DNA of 64,000 bases from Phanerochaete sordida (GCA_019973155.2 BPQB01000001.1:2452341-2516340); one strand, 5' to 3'. Positions 1 through 10,927 are shown, counted from the first letter of the stretch. Numbers and translations are program-made. The notes: generated by a model from the letters alone, not told the origin.

Positions 1-297
1 AACCACAAGCTCTCGCTCATCGCAACGCGCGCGATCGCGGCGGGCGAGGAGCTCACGATGGCGTACGTCGACGTGGCGCAGCACGAGGGCGAGAGCGCCG
101 CGGACGCGCGCCGCCGCCGCCGCTTCGAGCTCGCGCGCGGCTGGCGCTTCAAGTGCGAGTGCGCGCGCTGCGCGGCCGAGGACGAGGGCGCTGGCGAGGC
201 GGACCTCGGCGTGACGGTCGACGAGAGCAAGGTCGAGGACGCTGCGGCGCGCTTCGAGGCGAAGAAGGCGGAGGCGGAGGCGGCGGAGACCGACTGA
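1..297 (+). CDS. SET-domain protein, C-terminal end (5' part outside window)
   Basis: The frame is open from the first base and ends at the TGA at 295-297. It starts with Asn-His, followed by the segment GEELTMAYVD, which matches the end of a SET methyltransferase fold (NH cofactor motif and the late catalytic Tyr). A post-SET-like cluster CECARC follows after about 35 residues, as in SMYD/Set5/Set6-type lysine methyltransferases, where these cysteines bind zinc. The tail is acidic and Lys/Ala/Glu-rich. Only about 98 residues are visible, so substrate and subfamily cannot be assigned. A Set5- or Set6-like protein is my best guess from the spacing of the cysteines. Confidence 0.75.
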   Translation, partial: NHKLSLIATRAIAAGEELTMAYVDVAQHEGESAADARRRRRFELARGWRFKCECARCAAEDEGAGEADLGVTVDESKVEDAAARFEAKKAEAEAAETD

Positions 298-556
298 GCG
301 TGTCGTACGCGTGTTGGATAAGCGTCGCTCTACTATAGCCGTAGTCTAATGGGTCCAGCTAGGTGTCCGCGACGAAGTAGCATAAGCGGGCAGTATCTGT
401 GAACTGCATACAATGCGCTAGATGATCTCTCAATAACGAAGCGAGCCGGATAACCCTGTGGCGTTCAAGCTCACGCCACACGATAGCCAGAGTCAACGTG
501 CAAGTGTATCGGTCCTTGCTACTGTACAACTTCGCCCAATCTCTATGCGGCACCGC

Positions 557-1456
557 CTACTTCTGCAGAGCCTTGAGGATCGCCTGGCCGATGGGGCCGG
601 CCGAGGCAGGGTTCTGACCGGTGATGAGGTTGCCGTCGACGACGACCTTGGGGGCCCAGGCAGCGTCGGCCTTGACGTACTTGCCGCCGAGCTCGTTGAT
701 GCGGTCCTCGAGAAGGAACGGGATGGCCTGCGGGCGGACGTGAGCACGGCGACGGCGCAACTGTGCGCGGCGCGGGGCGTACCTTGACCTGGTCGATCGC
801 GATCTCCTCCGCGTTCGAGAAGCCCGTGGCCTCGCGGCCCTTGAAGATGGACGCGCCGGTCGCGTCGACGGCCTGCACGAGCGCGGCGGGGCCGTGGCAC
901 ACGGCGGCGGTGACCTTGCCGGCCTGGAAGAACGCGCTCGCGAGCGCGGCGTTGACGGGGTCCGACGCGAGGTCGATCACGGGGCCGTGCCCACCGACGT
1001 AGAAGACGGCGTCGTAGTCCTTGGCGTCGACGTCCGCGAGGCGCTTCGCGGTCGCGAGCTTCTGCTGCACGGCCGCGTCGGCGAGGAACTTGGTGCAGTC
1101 CGCGTCGGCCTTGAAGTTCTGCGTGCGGCGTCAGCCTCCTCGTGTGGCGCGGGCGCGCGGGGAAAGGGGCGCACCTCAGCGCTGCCCGGGTCGAGCGGCG
1201 GGTTCGCGCCACCGGGCGCGGCGAAGTCGATCTCGGCGTGCGGCGCGAGGACTGTGAGGCTGGTCAGCACGACGTGCACCGAATATCGCGCGCTCTGCAC
1301 GCACTGTAGTACGGGTGGGCAGCCTCTGGGAGGTACCAGCCCTGCGTTTCAGCTTCAGTTCTTGGTGTCCCGCAGCACACGCGCCGCACGCACCGTGGGC
1401 TTGCCGGTGAGGCTCTTGTCGGCAGAGGTAAGCACGAAGAGGATGCGGGGAGACAT
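557..1456 (-). CDS. DJ-1/PfpI family protein, Hsp31-like glyoxalase III
   Basis: Five exons give about 240 residues, the usual Hsp31 length. The first exon encodes MSPRILFVLTSADKSLTGKPT. A 37-nt exon (1305-1341) supplies GWYLPEAAHPYY, the next exon begins VLAPHAEIDFAAPGG, and the core contains the nucleophile elbow AAVCHGPAAL with the catalytic Cys. The last exon starts AIPFLLEDRINELGG. This is the DJ-1 class that converts methylglyoxal to lactate without glutathione and acts in stress protection in the cytosol. The start is the ATG at 1454-1456, about 80 bp downstream of a TATA box at 1536-1543. The strand is opposite to the SET gene, so the two converge. Confidence 0.92.
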
Positions 1457-2519
1457 TTCTGTGCTGTGTTTCGAGTGTCTGGTGTGAGTGTGTGTATGAA
1501 GAATCGATGCTGGGAGTGTCCTACCGGCGGGATGCCTTATATACCGGAACGGCGCCGGACCCTGTGACGTGCACCTACGTGCACGCGTCGAGGACCTCCT
1601 CGGGGAGGCTAAACCGTCTTCCCTGAGAATCCCACTCATTGCCGCGCCTTCCGCCGCGCGCATTGCTGCGCATTGTGTCCCGTCGCGCTCTGGCCTCCAC
1701 GCGTGCGAAGTCGCATCTACGCGTTTGTAAGGGCTGAGGTGACTAACTAGGCGCCCCGCGAATTCGATAGGGAATACCGGCTGTGATTTGGCAGCACACC
1801 GTCGCGAATGAGCTGCAAGGACCAGGCGGGACTGAGCGGCGAAGGGGTCGCCTTCCGAAATGTACGGGAAAAAGCTTCGAGAAAATCCTGGAGCCGCAGG
1901 CGGAGGCCAATGGAAAGCCGCGGATCCTGCTCCGAGTCGGACCCATGAATTGCCGCGCAGCGTCACTCAGTCGTAGCTGCGCAACGTAAGAGCTCGTTGT
2001 CAAATCAACGGGTGCAATGCAGACGAAGGTGCCTCGATGGTATTGCGCCTCGAGAGCTGTACATGTAGTACTCGCAAAGTGCTAGTCACCTCCGGAGGCC
2101 TGGTACTACCTTTCCGCACTTCCCACCAGGCGATCGCGGTTGCTATATACCGCACTTCAACGAGCATAACCTCGCAAAACTGTCATACTGTATACACGAT
2201 GGAGTATCGAGCCATCGCAGTCTTGAACTCGTTCGTGTCATCGCGTCAAGCATCTAAGCGGTACATATGGGCAAGTCATCCACCAGTGGATCCTCCGATC
2301 TTCAGCTGGAATGTGAGCGGCATACTGTGTTTGTGGCAGAGATTTGTTTAGAGTGGTGGTTTCTACACGAGCTGGATCTTGCCGCACGTCCGGAGGATGT
2401 GCACAGAGAGAAATAAGCGATAGATTAGCAGTCTTACATGATGTTCCAGACAACACAATTAGACACGACAGCGTTGACTCAGAGCAAACAAATTAAAATA
2501 GGTACACGCAGCGTTGCGG
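1457..2519. other. Intergenic, 1.06 kb
   Basis: Upstream region of the Hsp31-like gene and 3' flank of the 14-3-3 gene. Apart from the TATA box I see no conserved protein, tRNA or repeat. Short open frames here lack any recognisable motif. Confidence 0.6.
1536..1543 (-). promoter_or_regulatory. TATA box of the Hsp31-like gene
   Basis: TATATAAG on the minus strand, 80-87 bp upstream of the ATG at 1456. A strong TATA fits a stress-inducible gene, but that use is inferred. Confidence 0.55.
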
Positions 2520-3418
2520 CTACTGTATCTCGCCAGACCAGAGGACCATGTCGTCGCGGAGGAGCTGGAGGATGGTGAGTGAGTCTTCAAGCGCCTGGCC
2601 CTCGGGCATGCCCGCCGCCGCCTGAATCGCCTCGTCGAACGCATGCTTCGCGAGGAAACACGCGCGCTCGGGGCTATCTGCGATGTCGTGGTAGTAGACC
2701 GCGAAGTTGAGCGCGAGGCCGAGGCGCGTCGGGTGCGTCGGCTCGAGCATGCACGTCGCGTGCTTGTACGCGAACTTGTACGCGTCCAGCGACGACGACG
2801 CGTTCCGGTCGTCCGGCTGGTCTTTCGTGAACTCCGCGAGGTACCGGTAGTAGTCGCCGCGCCTGGTGGCGGGTGTCAGCGGATCGGTATAGATGAGAAG
2901 AGGCGCGCCCACATTTTGCTGTAGAACACCTTCTCCTCGCCTGGATTTGACGAGGGGATGAGGAAGTTCTCGAGCAGCTCGACGATCTCGACGCAGACGC
3001 CGTCGAGCTCCCGCCGTATGCGCTCCTTCTGGAGGTGCATGAGGGCGACCTGATGTGGCGAGGAGCGCGGCGCCTCGCGTTTCTCGAGGTTGTCGATGAT
3101 CCGCCACTGGTTCCGCAGCTGGCCCGTGATGTGCTTGAACGCGATGGACAGCAGGTTTCGTTCCTCAATCGTGAGCTGGTCGTTCGGGCTGTTTATGAGC
3201 TCCTTCATCGATGCGACAACATCTGTTAACAGGTCAGACGACCACAAAGTGCTGCGGAGTGAGGCGATGCACCTTTGTAGCGTTCTGCTTGATCAGCTAC
3301 CCTCGCAAGGTACAGCCGGTCAAGCCGCGACACAGTCAAGTCCAGCTATGAGGGTGCAGTACGTCAGGTGGGATCGACGCGCCTTCGACAGGACGCGGGC
3401 ACTCACAGCGGGAGACAT
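2520..3418 (-). CDS. Divergent 14-3-3 protein
   Basis: Exons join to give a 14-3-3 fold: VADQAERYKDVVASMKEL, then IEERNLLSIAFKHITG, QWRIIDNLEKRE, GDYYRYLAEFTKD, HPTRLGLALNFAVYYHDI and a final ILQLLRDDMVLWSGEIQ. 14-3-3 dimers bind phosphoserine/threonine motifs. The basic pocket is largely kept: Lys in AFKH, Arg in LRNQWR, and Arg-Tyr in YYRYL. The family GARR motif reads GQLR, so one of its two Arg is Leu, and the usual acidic C-terminal tail is absent. The first exon is only MSPA at the ATG 3416-3418, chosen because it splices in frame. One intron interrupts the YSKM-RGDYY junction. It looks like a specialised paralogue rather than the main housekeeping 14-3-3. Confidence 0.88.
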
Positions 3419-4211
3419 GAGGTAGAGCGTAGGGTTCGTAATAGGGCGCAGGGAGGGGATGTCGCCGTAGATTTATTGTCCTCGTTGCTTGAACCCTGGG
3501 CGCAGGGTATGGACGCACTATCTCAGAAAGGGCAGTCCGGGGGTGATGGCGTCGGTAGGGCAGAGGGAAAGCAGGGTGTAGGGGGAAGGAGGTGAGGTGA
3601 GGCTCAAGGGCGCAAGGCCATGAGGCGCAGCCAAGGCGGGTGTTCACGGTGCGTGTCCAACGTTGAGGCCGCCGGAGATTGTGTCGGCAGCACGGATCGC
3701 TCATCGTGTGAGAGATCGTCGCCCCCGCTTCCTGATGTGATGTCACCGCACAAGCATCTTCAAATACGAGCAGCCTGAATACAAATCCAGCGTTGCAGAG
3801 ATTCGATGCGCTGGACGGCACGCATGAGGGTTTCAGACGCAGGGGAGGAGGAGGAGATGGACTGGTGTCAGACAAGATCCCGAGCTGTGCTGCCCGATCG
3901 TCCCGGTCCTCCGGATCAACTCAGTTCATCTCCCGCCGGACACCGCGCAGGCACTCCTTCCCTTCCGACATTCACTCCGACGGGTGAACCACGTCGGACT
4001 CCGAAGAGCGAAGTGCAGCCGAACCTAGTGATATTTTCCCTTGGACAGTTGACACAAATTCTGTTCTTCCCATACACTCGAAGTACACTTGAACATAATG
4101 CCACTCATAGAGAGTACCATTCCCGCGACCTTTCATCCTGACCAGACAGGACCACCTGGACTTCGGGTCAACGAATCAGCAGCTGCGGTAGATGAACACG
4201 ACATATTGTGC
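3419..4211. other. Intergenic, 0.79 kb
   Basis: Promoter side of the 14-3-3 gene and 3' flank of the AA9 gene. I see no conserved coding or RNA feature. Confidence 0.6.
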
Positions 4212-5176
4212 TCACGCCGTGTAGCTCTGCAGGTTGTTGTAGATGTTGATAGTGATACCAGGATCTGTCGGCTTGTAGTTTCCCGGAAGCGCGATCTTCG
4301 GCGGGTTCGCACTCCCACCACCGCTGATGTTGATCTGAGCGCAGCCTGCACGGTAACATTAGACTGAGCTCGACAAGCCTGACCTTGGCGTGCTCACCGA
4401 TGTACTGGATGCGTACGTAGCAGCATTTATGGTGAGTGTAATATTGCCACAAGCTGGATGACTACGCACAAATTGGGCGCCAGGATAGGTTGAAGCGACA
4501 TGTAGCGCAATCTTCATACAGACGGTCAGCCCCTGGCACAATCTGTCGCGCTCAGATGGCTTACAATTTCTGCACGAAGCAGGTATTGCCCAGCGGGCAG
4601 CGAGCTCGGAATCGTGACGCTATGCTTGCCTGTGTGCGGTCAATGAGCCCTGGCTTCGTGCCACTGGCGGATGCATGCGCTTACCGCCATTCGCGTTCAC
4701 GACGTCCGTCGCCCACTGCTGCGACGACGGGTTGACAAGACCAGACGAGTAGATCTTCGTCCAGACGGTGCCCTGGCCATCGAACGCCGCGGCGGTCGAC
4801 GGCGCCTTCGCGATGTACACCTGCACGGGCCCCTTGTGCCCGCCGCTGATCGCGTCCTCGCCGGTGCGCTGCGCGTGCTGGTGCCACTCGAACGTGAGCG
4901 TCGCGCCCGCGGGCACGGTCGCGGTGCCGACGCCCGCGCCCGAGAGCCCTCCGACGTTGCACGTCAGGTCCGTGCTCGTCACGTCCGTCACCGGGTTGTT
5001 GTTCGGCGGCACGCGGATGTCGACGTTCTGCCCCTGGTCCGCGCCGTTGATCCAGATGTACTGCATCGTGACTATGCGGTGTCAGCGGCGAGAGGGCATG
5101 AGGAGGCGGGGGACGTACAGTGCGCGTGCGCCGACGCGGTTAGCAGCGCGAGGAGGGAAAGGAAGGCCAACTTCAT
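4212..5176 (-). CDS. AA9 lytic polysaccharide monooxygenase (cellulose-active type), secreted
   Basis: Six exons (5119-5176, 4685-5071, 4565-4629, 4470-4511, 4398-4404, 4212-4345) total 693 nt, giving 230 residues. A signal peptide [18 protein letters not shown] ends just before His1 ([11 protein letters not shown]), as required for the histidine-brace copper site. The second copper His lies in [10 protein letters not shown], the conserved His in RAEIIALH, and the axial Tyr in QFYIGCAQI. That Tyr comes from a 7-nt microexon at 4398-4404 encoding Y-I-G. AA9 enzymes cut cellulose or hemicellulose oxidatively outside the cell. No carbohydrate-binding module or GPI signal is present. The minus strand carries a TATA box at 5232-5238 and one CreA-type GTGGGG at 5607-5612, suggesting carbon-regulated expression. 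Confidence 0.95.
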
Positions 5177-5865
5177 GGCTGGAAGGCTGTCGGGTGCTCG
5201 ACGCTCTACTCTGGCCATCCATATAGCTGGCTTTTATAGTCGTTGCTCTGACCGTGCTCAATTCCTGGTTTTGGTCGCGAAATTGACTCTGACGCTTATT
5301 CTCTGCCAAGCGTGCCAAGCCAGGCGCGTTGAATGCGAGCACACGCGAAGAAGGCTTGTTCACCGAGGAATAGGCTGATTGAGGGAATTCGTCGGTGACT
5401 GCTTGCGCGAACCTAGGACGAGAGATGCAGCGCAATCGTCAATCGTTGAGGTTCGTTGTCGTATCGAAGGCAACTCACAACAGCGAGAATCTTCGTGGCG
5501 TCTTTTAGAATATCTATCGTCGAGTCTGAACCGTCACATTCAGCTGAGCTAGTAATTATGTGGTCCACTGCGCAGGGGAAGAAGAGGATAATCTCCGGTA
5601 AACAAGCCCCACCATGCATCACGAATATCGCGCTATGACGGCCTCCCAAGCAGAGCTGTACATACCCCGACCCCGTTCTAGCGGATAACCGCAACACGAT
5701 GGCACGACAGAAGACGACCCGTGCACGACGACGGCGGTCATCTGCTCCAGCACGCACCTTGCCCACACAGCCCACGCCGCACGCCACGGCCCGCGCTCTC
5801 ACGGCCTGGAAAAGCAGCAAACCTTCTATTACAACACGGCGCCGCCGTCAGCCACGCTCCGTAGT
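5177..5865. other. Intergenic, 0.69 kb
   Basis: Upstream region of the AA9 gene and 3' flank of the aldo-keto reductase. Besides the TATA box and the single GTGGGG noted for the AA9 gene, nothing recognisable is seen. Confidence 0.6.
5232..5238 (-). promoter_or_regulatory. TATA box of the AA9 gene
   Basis: TATAAAA on the minus strand, about 56-62 bp upstream of the ATG at 5176. Position and sequence fit a strongly inducible promoter. Confidence 0.55.
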
Positions 5866-7236
5866 CTACCACCCGAGCTGCTCGAGCGTCCAGCCGTTGA
5901 CCTTCCCATTCTCGTCCGCGGCGTTGCACAGGCGTTTCCCCTTGTCCAACGCGGAGATGCGCGCGACGTCCGCGGGCGCGAGCACGGGCAGGTCGATGTT
6001 CTGCGCCTGGTGCGCGGGGTCCTTGCTACACGGCATCGCGTGCACGCCGCGCGCGACGTGCCACGCGAGGATCACCTGCGCGGGCGACGCGCCGTACTTC
6101 TCCGCGAGTGCGACGATCGTCGGGTCCGCGCGCACCGTCGCGTAGCCCGTCGGCGCGTACGCGGTGACTGCGATGCCGCGCGACTGGCAGTACTGTACGA
6201 GCTCTTCTTGGACGAGGTATGGGTGTAGTCTGCGGGGAGCCCGGGTAAGCGGTAAGCGTGCTACAGGACGAGAGCTGGGACATACTCAATCTGATTATCG
6301 GCGGGGGTGACCTTGGCGTCCTTCAGCAGAATCTCGAGGCTACAAATGCCATGAATATGCAGCGCTCGGGTGTAGCGGAGGGCGAGCGACGCACTTCTTG
6401 ATAGAGAAGTTGCTGACGCCGATGGCACGAGCCTTGCCCGACTGGTAGATCTTCTCCATAGCGGCCCAAGTCTTGCGGAAGTCAGCTTCATGGTTGATTT
6501 TCAGGTTACCATTCTCGTCTTTCGGCAGCGGGTCGTTGTCTAGTGGCTATCAGAACCGGGTATCAAGACACTCGTCACGGACTGCTTACTCTCGTACAGA
6601 ACGGCTTGGGGCCAGTGCATCAGCCACTAGATATATCAGAAAGCCCGTGAGCACGAGCGCGCCACCTGGGCTGCAAGCTGAGACATACCAGGTCGACATA
6701 CTCAAGGCCGAGCCTTTCGAGGCTGCTGTTTATGCCCTCTTCCTCGCGGCCGTATGCATGGTGCCATCTACCGGTGCGTGAGTCGCTTCGCTCCAACGCC
6801 CGCCGGGCTTCGGTACGCACGAAAGCTTCGTGACGACGAAAATCTCCTCTCGCGGGATGCCAGACTCTTTAATGGCCTCTCCGACAGCCTGCTCCGTGCC
6901 TATCAGACACCTCGTCAAACATGGCGTGGCGTCGCTGCGAGAGCAATAGCCACACACCGTAGAACCATGCAGTGTCAATGCGCCTGTACCCTGCCTGTGC
7001 GGCACGGTCAGCCATTGGAAACGCTACCAATCCAACGAGTAACCACTCCTAACCTTGAGAGCCGACAGGATCCACTGCTTGGACGCGTCTCGGTCCTTCT
7101 GCTCGAAGCCTGCCCAGCATCCAAGCCCTAAGTAGCATGGCGATTAGCAAGTGAAATTTTAGGCAAAGGACACTGCGGTACCAATTGCTGGAGCCGTAGC
7201 ACCTGTGTTCAGCTTGAAATAAGGGACCGGGGCCAT
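5866..7236 (-). CDS. Aldo-keto reductase
   Basis: Several exons assemble an AKR barrel: [19 protein letters not shown], then [31 protein letters not shown] with the catalytic Asp and Tyr, NEQ-like [22 protein letters not shown] with the catalytic Lys, [15 protein letters not shown], a segment reading [13 protein letters not shown], and the C-terminal NADPH-binding region around AMPCSKDP. AKRs reduce aldehydes and ketones with NADPH. Glycerol, xylose or glyceraldehyde are possible substrates and cannot be separated here. The ATG at 7234-7236 is chosen because its frame gives the canonical N-terminus. An ATG 52 bp upstream is out of frame and too close to the TATA-like element at 7308-7313. Confidence 0.85.
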
Positions 7237-7307
7237 TGCTGCTTGTATCGCAGGTCAGAAGGGGAATCGGCGAGGTAAACGTCGTCATCGTCGTTCGGAC
7301 TGCACAA

Positions 7308-7313
7308 TTTATA
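7308..7313 (-). promoter_or_regulatory. TATA-like element of the aldo-keto reductase gene
   Basis: TATAAA on the minus strand, about 72 bp upstream of the chosen ATG. This places transcription start near the out-of-frame ATG at 7288, which may be missing from the mRNA. Confidence 0.4.
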
Positions 7314-7465
7314 TCTTCATTTTCGCAGGATCTCGAGTGGCAAAGGGGTAGTTGCGTCGCGAGGCGCGACAGGAACGGGTCTTACTAAGGTAGATGTCAT
7401 TTCTTAGCGCAAAATCGCGCCCCACAGGAGGCTCGCACTGTACCGACAACTCTTGGCCCTGCTTA

Positions 7466-8280
7466 TCAATCGGCCGACTGCGTCAAATTCGTCGCAGGGC
7501 TCTCTTCCTCGTCGTCGAACCACCGCTCTTCCTCGTCCCGATCGAGATTCGGGTCCCATTTTTCGTCCCAATCAACGCCGTCGTAGTCGACGAGGCCCTA
7601 CAAAACCGCAGAGAGTAAGTCCCAGACAAGGTTTCTCAGCAGCTGAATCAGCTACGCACCTCGAGCAGGCCGTAGATAAACCGCTCCTTCAGACGACGCT
7701 TGAAGAGTTCCTCCGCCTCGCGCGGCGACAGCTCCTCCTGCGCCGCCGCTTCCGCAGCCTCTTCGTCGTCCGTGTCCTCTTCTTCTTCTGGGACGGCCTC
7801 CTCGGCCTCACGCTGCAGCCTGCGCAGGTCGCGTGCCCGCTCGGCTTCCCGCTCTTCCGTCCAGGTGCCGAGCAGCTCCCCCAGCTTTCCTACCTGGCGC
7901 CCTTCCGTTCGCCCCTCCATGAACTCCTTGTCTGCCCACTCCTTCTCATCTTTCGCCTCCCCTCTCGCCACGTCCTGCATGTTCCCGACAGGCCCTGGCC
8001 AGAGCGAGGAGAAGGTCGCCTTCGCACCCGGTAGCCGGAACTCTGGCGGGCTCGAGTCGAAGTAGCGCAAGCGGCGGTTCCGTATTGCAGGCAACTTCGT
8101 GCGCTGCTTTGCGTTGATAGATGGAGAGAACAGGGCCAGGAGGTCTCGTGGTAGGCTTCGCATGTGCTGCGCTAGGAACTCCTCCGGCTGCTCGACAGGT
8201 GACGGCGTGTAGTCCTTCGGAAGGCCCAAATATTTGAGTACGGCCAAGACATGTGGCTCAGACTGTGTGGTATCCGCCAT
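7466..8280 (-). CDS. CCDC97-like protein (possible splicing-associated factor)
   Basis: Two exons. The N-terminal part reads MADTTQSEPHVLAVLKYLGL, followed by NRRLRYFDSSPPEF. A long charged coiled coil (Glu/Arg/Ala-rich) leads to FKRRLKERFIYGLLE. After an intron with a consensus donor the protein ends GLVDYDGVDWDEKWDPN and RDEEERWFDDEEE. That ending matches the C-terminal pattern of CCDC97, whose metazoan members associate with the SF3B splicing complex. The start ATG is at 8278-8280. The function in fungi is inferred only from this tail. Confidence 0.72.
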
Positions 8281-8498
8281 ACTAGGCGTCTCGTGCGTGC
8301 AAGTGTGGGGTATAGGATGGGTGTATGCAATGCAGGATGGTATTCGAGTGCAAGATGCGAGGCGTTCAAAGCAGGATGCCGTCATGCTCGCACGGAAGCG
8401 CCGGGCCGTAACCCGGGGAAGTTGTGGGCGTTTGTGTGTGCGGTCGTCGACGCCGAGGAGGTACAGCTTCCGAATCACCGTCTCAGACAGCGACCGCC

Positions 8499-10060
8499 AT
8501 GTCTGCGGACGACGTACACACCATTACTTCACCGCTACAGTCTCCAGCAACAGACAAGAGCGCTGCGACGGCGCCTCAGGACTTGCTACTCATCATCTTC
8601 ATTCACGGGTGAGTGCTGCGGCTCTCAACCCCAAGGGATTCAAGCCTGAGGTGCATACCTTTCAAGATTCAAGGGCACGGATTCGACATTTGGAGAATTT
8701 CCCGAGAGGCTGCAGCATGTCCTCTCCGAGACAATAAGCAACGTTCACGTTGAGAGTGTCGTCTTCCCTGCTTACGAGGTGCGCTGCCTGTCCTGTCGAA
8801 TTCGCAGCAGGGCACTCACGATGGATTTATACGCTAAAGACGAAGGGGGAACTGGTAAGCTGCAACGGCTGATCATGTGGCTGTGAATCCTGAACCTCAC
8901 AGAACGCAGCTGTAATCCGATTTGCAGACTGGCTCACTAACCTCACGGTCGAGCGTGAGGTCGCCAATGGGGTGGGTGGGGGAGCCGGCAAAGCAAAGAT
9001 CGTGCTCTGCGGGCACAGGTACGTCTCGCATGACGCTTTGTATCTTCCACCTTCTGAGAGTGGTCTAGCATGGGCGGCCTTCTTGCTGCAGATGCACTCA
9101 TAGAATTCGTGCGTACACGTCCGGACCAGTCCGCCCCTCTTTGGCCCAACATCGTAGCGTGTCTTGCCTACGACACTCCAGTACGTCCCTCATAACCATA
9201 CTCTGTGACTTACTTACGTCATTGCAGTACTTCGGCCTGCACCCCGGCGTGTTCAAGGACAAAGCCAATCAAGCAGCGGGCTACGTGAAGTCTGCGCACG
9301 AGCTCATCTCCGCCTCGACGTCCTTCTGGGGCTCAAAGCCAGCGACCGCGGCGGCGGCAGCTCCGAAGGCGGCACTGCCAGCTCCACCAGCTGCTGCTTC
9401 CGCTGCCTCACCCTGGTCGAAATGGGCTCCAGCTGCTTTCGCAGTCGGCGGTGCGCTGCTTGCCGGTGCTGCAGCGGGGACAGCCTACTACAAACGCGAG
9501 GAGATCGGGGTCGGCTATAACTGGGCAACGGACCACATGAAGTATGTCGGGAACCTCTGGGACGAGGCAACGCTCAAGAAGCGGGTGGACGATCTCATGC
9601 AGATCGAGCAGAAGATGGGCGTGCTCTTCAGGACGTGCGTCTCTCACACTGCTATGTCATGGGCGGACCAATGCTGATGCTCCTGCACAGATTCTACACA
9701 TACCTCCCGTCGACTCCGGCGCACTCAACGCCGCGAACGTTCATGATCCTGCCCCGCGCGCCGTCGCACTACGTCTCGCACTTCCTGCAGGCGCCGAACA
9801 CAATCGCGAGCGACGAGATCGAGGCGCACACGGGCATGTTCGACGCGAAGACGAACGACGGGTACTACGAGCTCGGGCTCATTTCCGCGCAGCTCCTCCG
9901 CGACGTCATGCTCGCGAGCCGCACGGGCGACTCGGATACGGTGCGCCGTACCGCCAAGCACCCCGCGGGCGAGGAGGGCGTCACGAAGCTGAGCGACGAC
10001 GAGGGCGCGCGTCTGGCGACGGACGCGGCTGACGCTGCGAAGGCGCAGAATGCCGCGTAA
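8499..10060 (+). CDS. Alpha/beta hydrolase with a membrane segment (DUF676/lipase-like)
   Basis: The first exon ends in LLLIIFIHG, the oxyanion-hole strand, and continues after splicing as FKGTDSTFGEFPERLQ. The nucleophile elbow is CGHSMGGLLAADALIEF, and an ACLAYDTPYFGLHPG segment follows. A 15-nt microexon at 8840-8854 encodes TKGEL between VVFPAYE and NAAVIRFADW. After the core there is an Ala/Pro-rich linker, a hydrophobic segment (APAAFAVGGALLAGAAAG) that could span a membrane, and a conserved-looking region ending NDGYYELGLISAQLL. Such proteins are serine hydrolases acting on lipids or acyl esters; the substrate is unknown. The gene converges with the Naa10 gene, leaving only 105 bp. Confidence 0.82.
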
Positions 10061-10165
10061 CGCTTTGGGGGAATTGAGGACGGACGGTTTCGGTGTATGT
10101 ATGTTTACATAGATGTATGACGGACTTGTAGCGTGCTGTACAAATGGGTATATATGTACTTTTCT

Positions 10166-10927
10166 TCACCGAGCGAGGTGCTTGAGGGAGAGTCGCATCG
10201 CGTAGGCGTCCTCACCATCCGCGTCTAGTCGGGAAAACATAACTGTCATCATAGGGCCTCCATTACGTGTAGGGACAGACGTACAGTACTTCTTCTCGAT
10301 CTCCTTCACGGTGAAGCCTAGCGTGTCCTTGTACAAGGACAGCGCAGCGCGATTCGACTTCCGCACGTGTAGCGAGACGTAGGAGGCACGGTACACGGTC
10401 GCCATGGCTTCTTCTGCACAGGTGTAGACATTGCGGCATGAATATGCAGCAGCGCCAGAGGGGACACGGAACACGCACGAGATTGCACCATGAGTCGCTT
10501 CGCAAGACCCAGCCGCCGGTAGGACCGCAGGACCGAGATCGAGGTGACATGTCCGTGGGACTCATCGCCATCTGCAACGTCCTCCTCCCTGCCGCACGCA
10601 TTCACCCGTCAGATCACGCTGCACGCGGCCGGCGAGCACTCACATCTTCGCCAGGATGTACCCCACGATCCGTCCCTCATGGTCCTCCGCGACGTACGAC
10701 AGCTGCGGCCAGCTCAGCGCGTGGTAGAGGTCTGCGTGTGTGTTCGGTGAGCACAGGAGGGGCGGCAGGCGGTGGGTGTGCACGGACAGTACTTCATGGT
10801 GTAGTTCTCGGGCAGGTTCTGCAGGTTGCAGGCCTGCATGCCTGCGAGGTCTTCTACCTGGCGTTGGTCAGTCTCTTGGTGGCTGCGAGAGTTTGCATGG
10901 GCCTACCCGGGCTTGACGGATGTTCAT
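10166..10927 (-). CDS. NAA10: N-terminal acetyltransferase A catalytic subunit
   Basis: Six short exons give about 155 residues. They read [72 protein letters not shown] with the acetyl-CoA motif RRLGLA, then [16 protein letters not shown] and [15 protein letters not shown]. These are hallmarks of Naa10/Ard1, which with Naa15 acetylates nascent N-termini at the ribosome. The protein ends soon after the GNAT fold (LKHLAR), so it lacks the disordered tail of many homologues. The start is the ATG at 10925-10927. One donor reads GTCCGT, otherwise splice sites are ordinary. Confidence 0.95.

Noticed and set aside
493..1212. Long Arg-rich frame overlapping the Hsp31-like gene
   Set aside because: It crosses the true introns and has the composition of a frame-shifted GC-rich gene.
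7237..7288. Upstream ATG at 7286-7288 as start of the aldo-keto reductase
   Set aside because: It is out of frame with the canonical N-terminus ([12 protein letters not shown]) and lies only about 20 bp from the TATA-like element.
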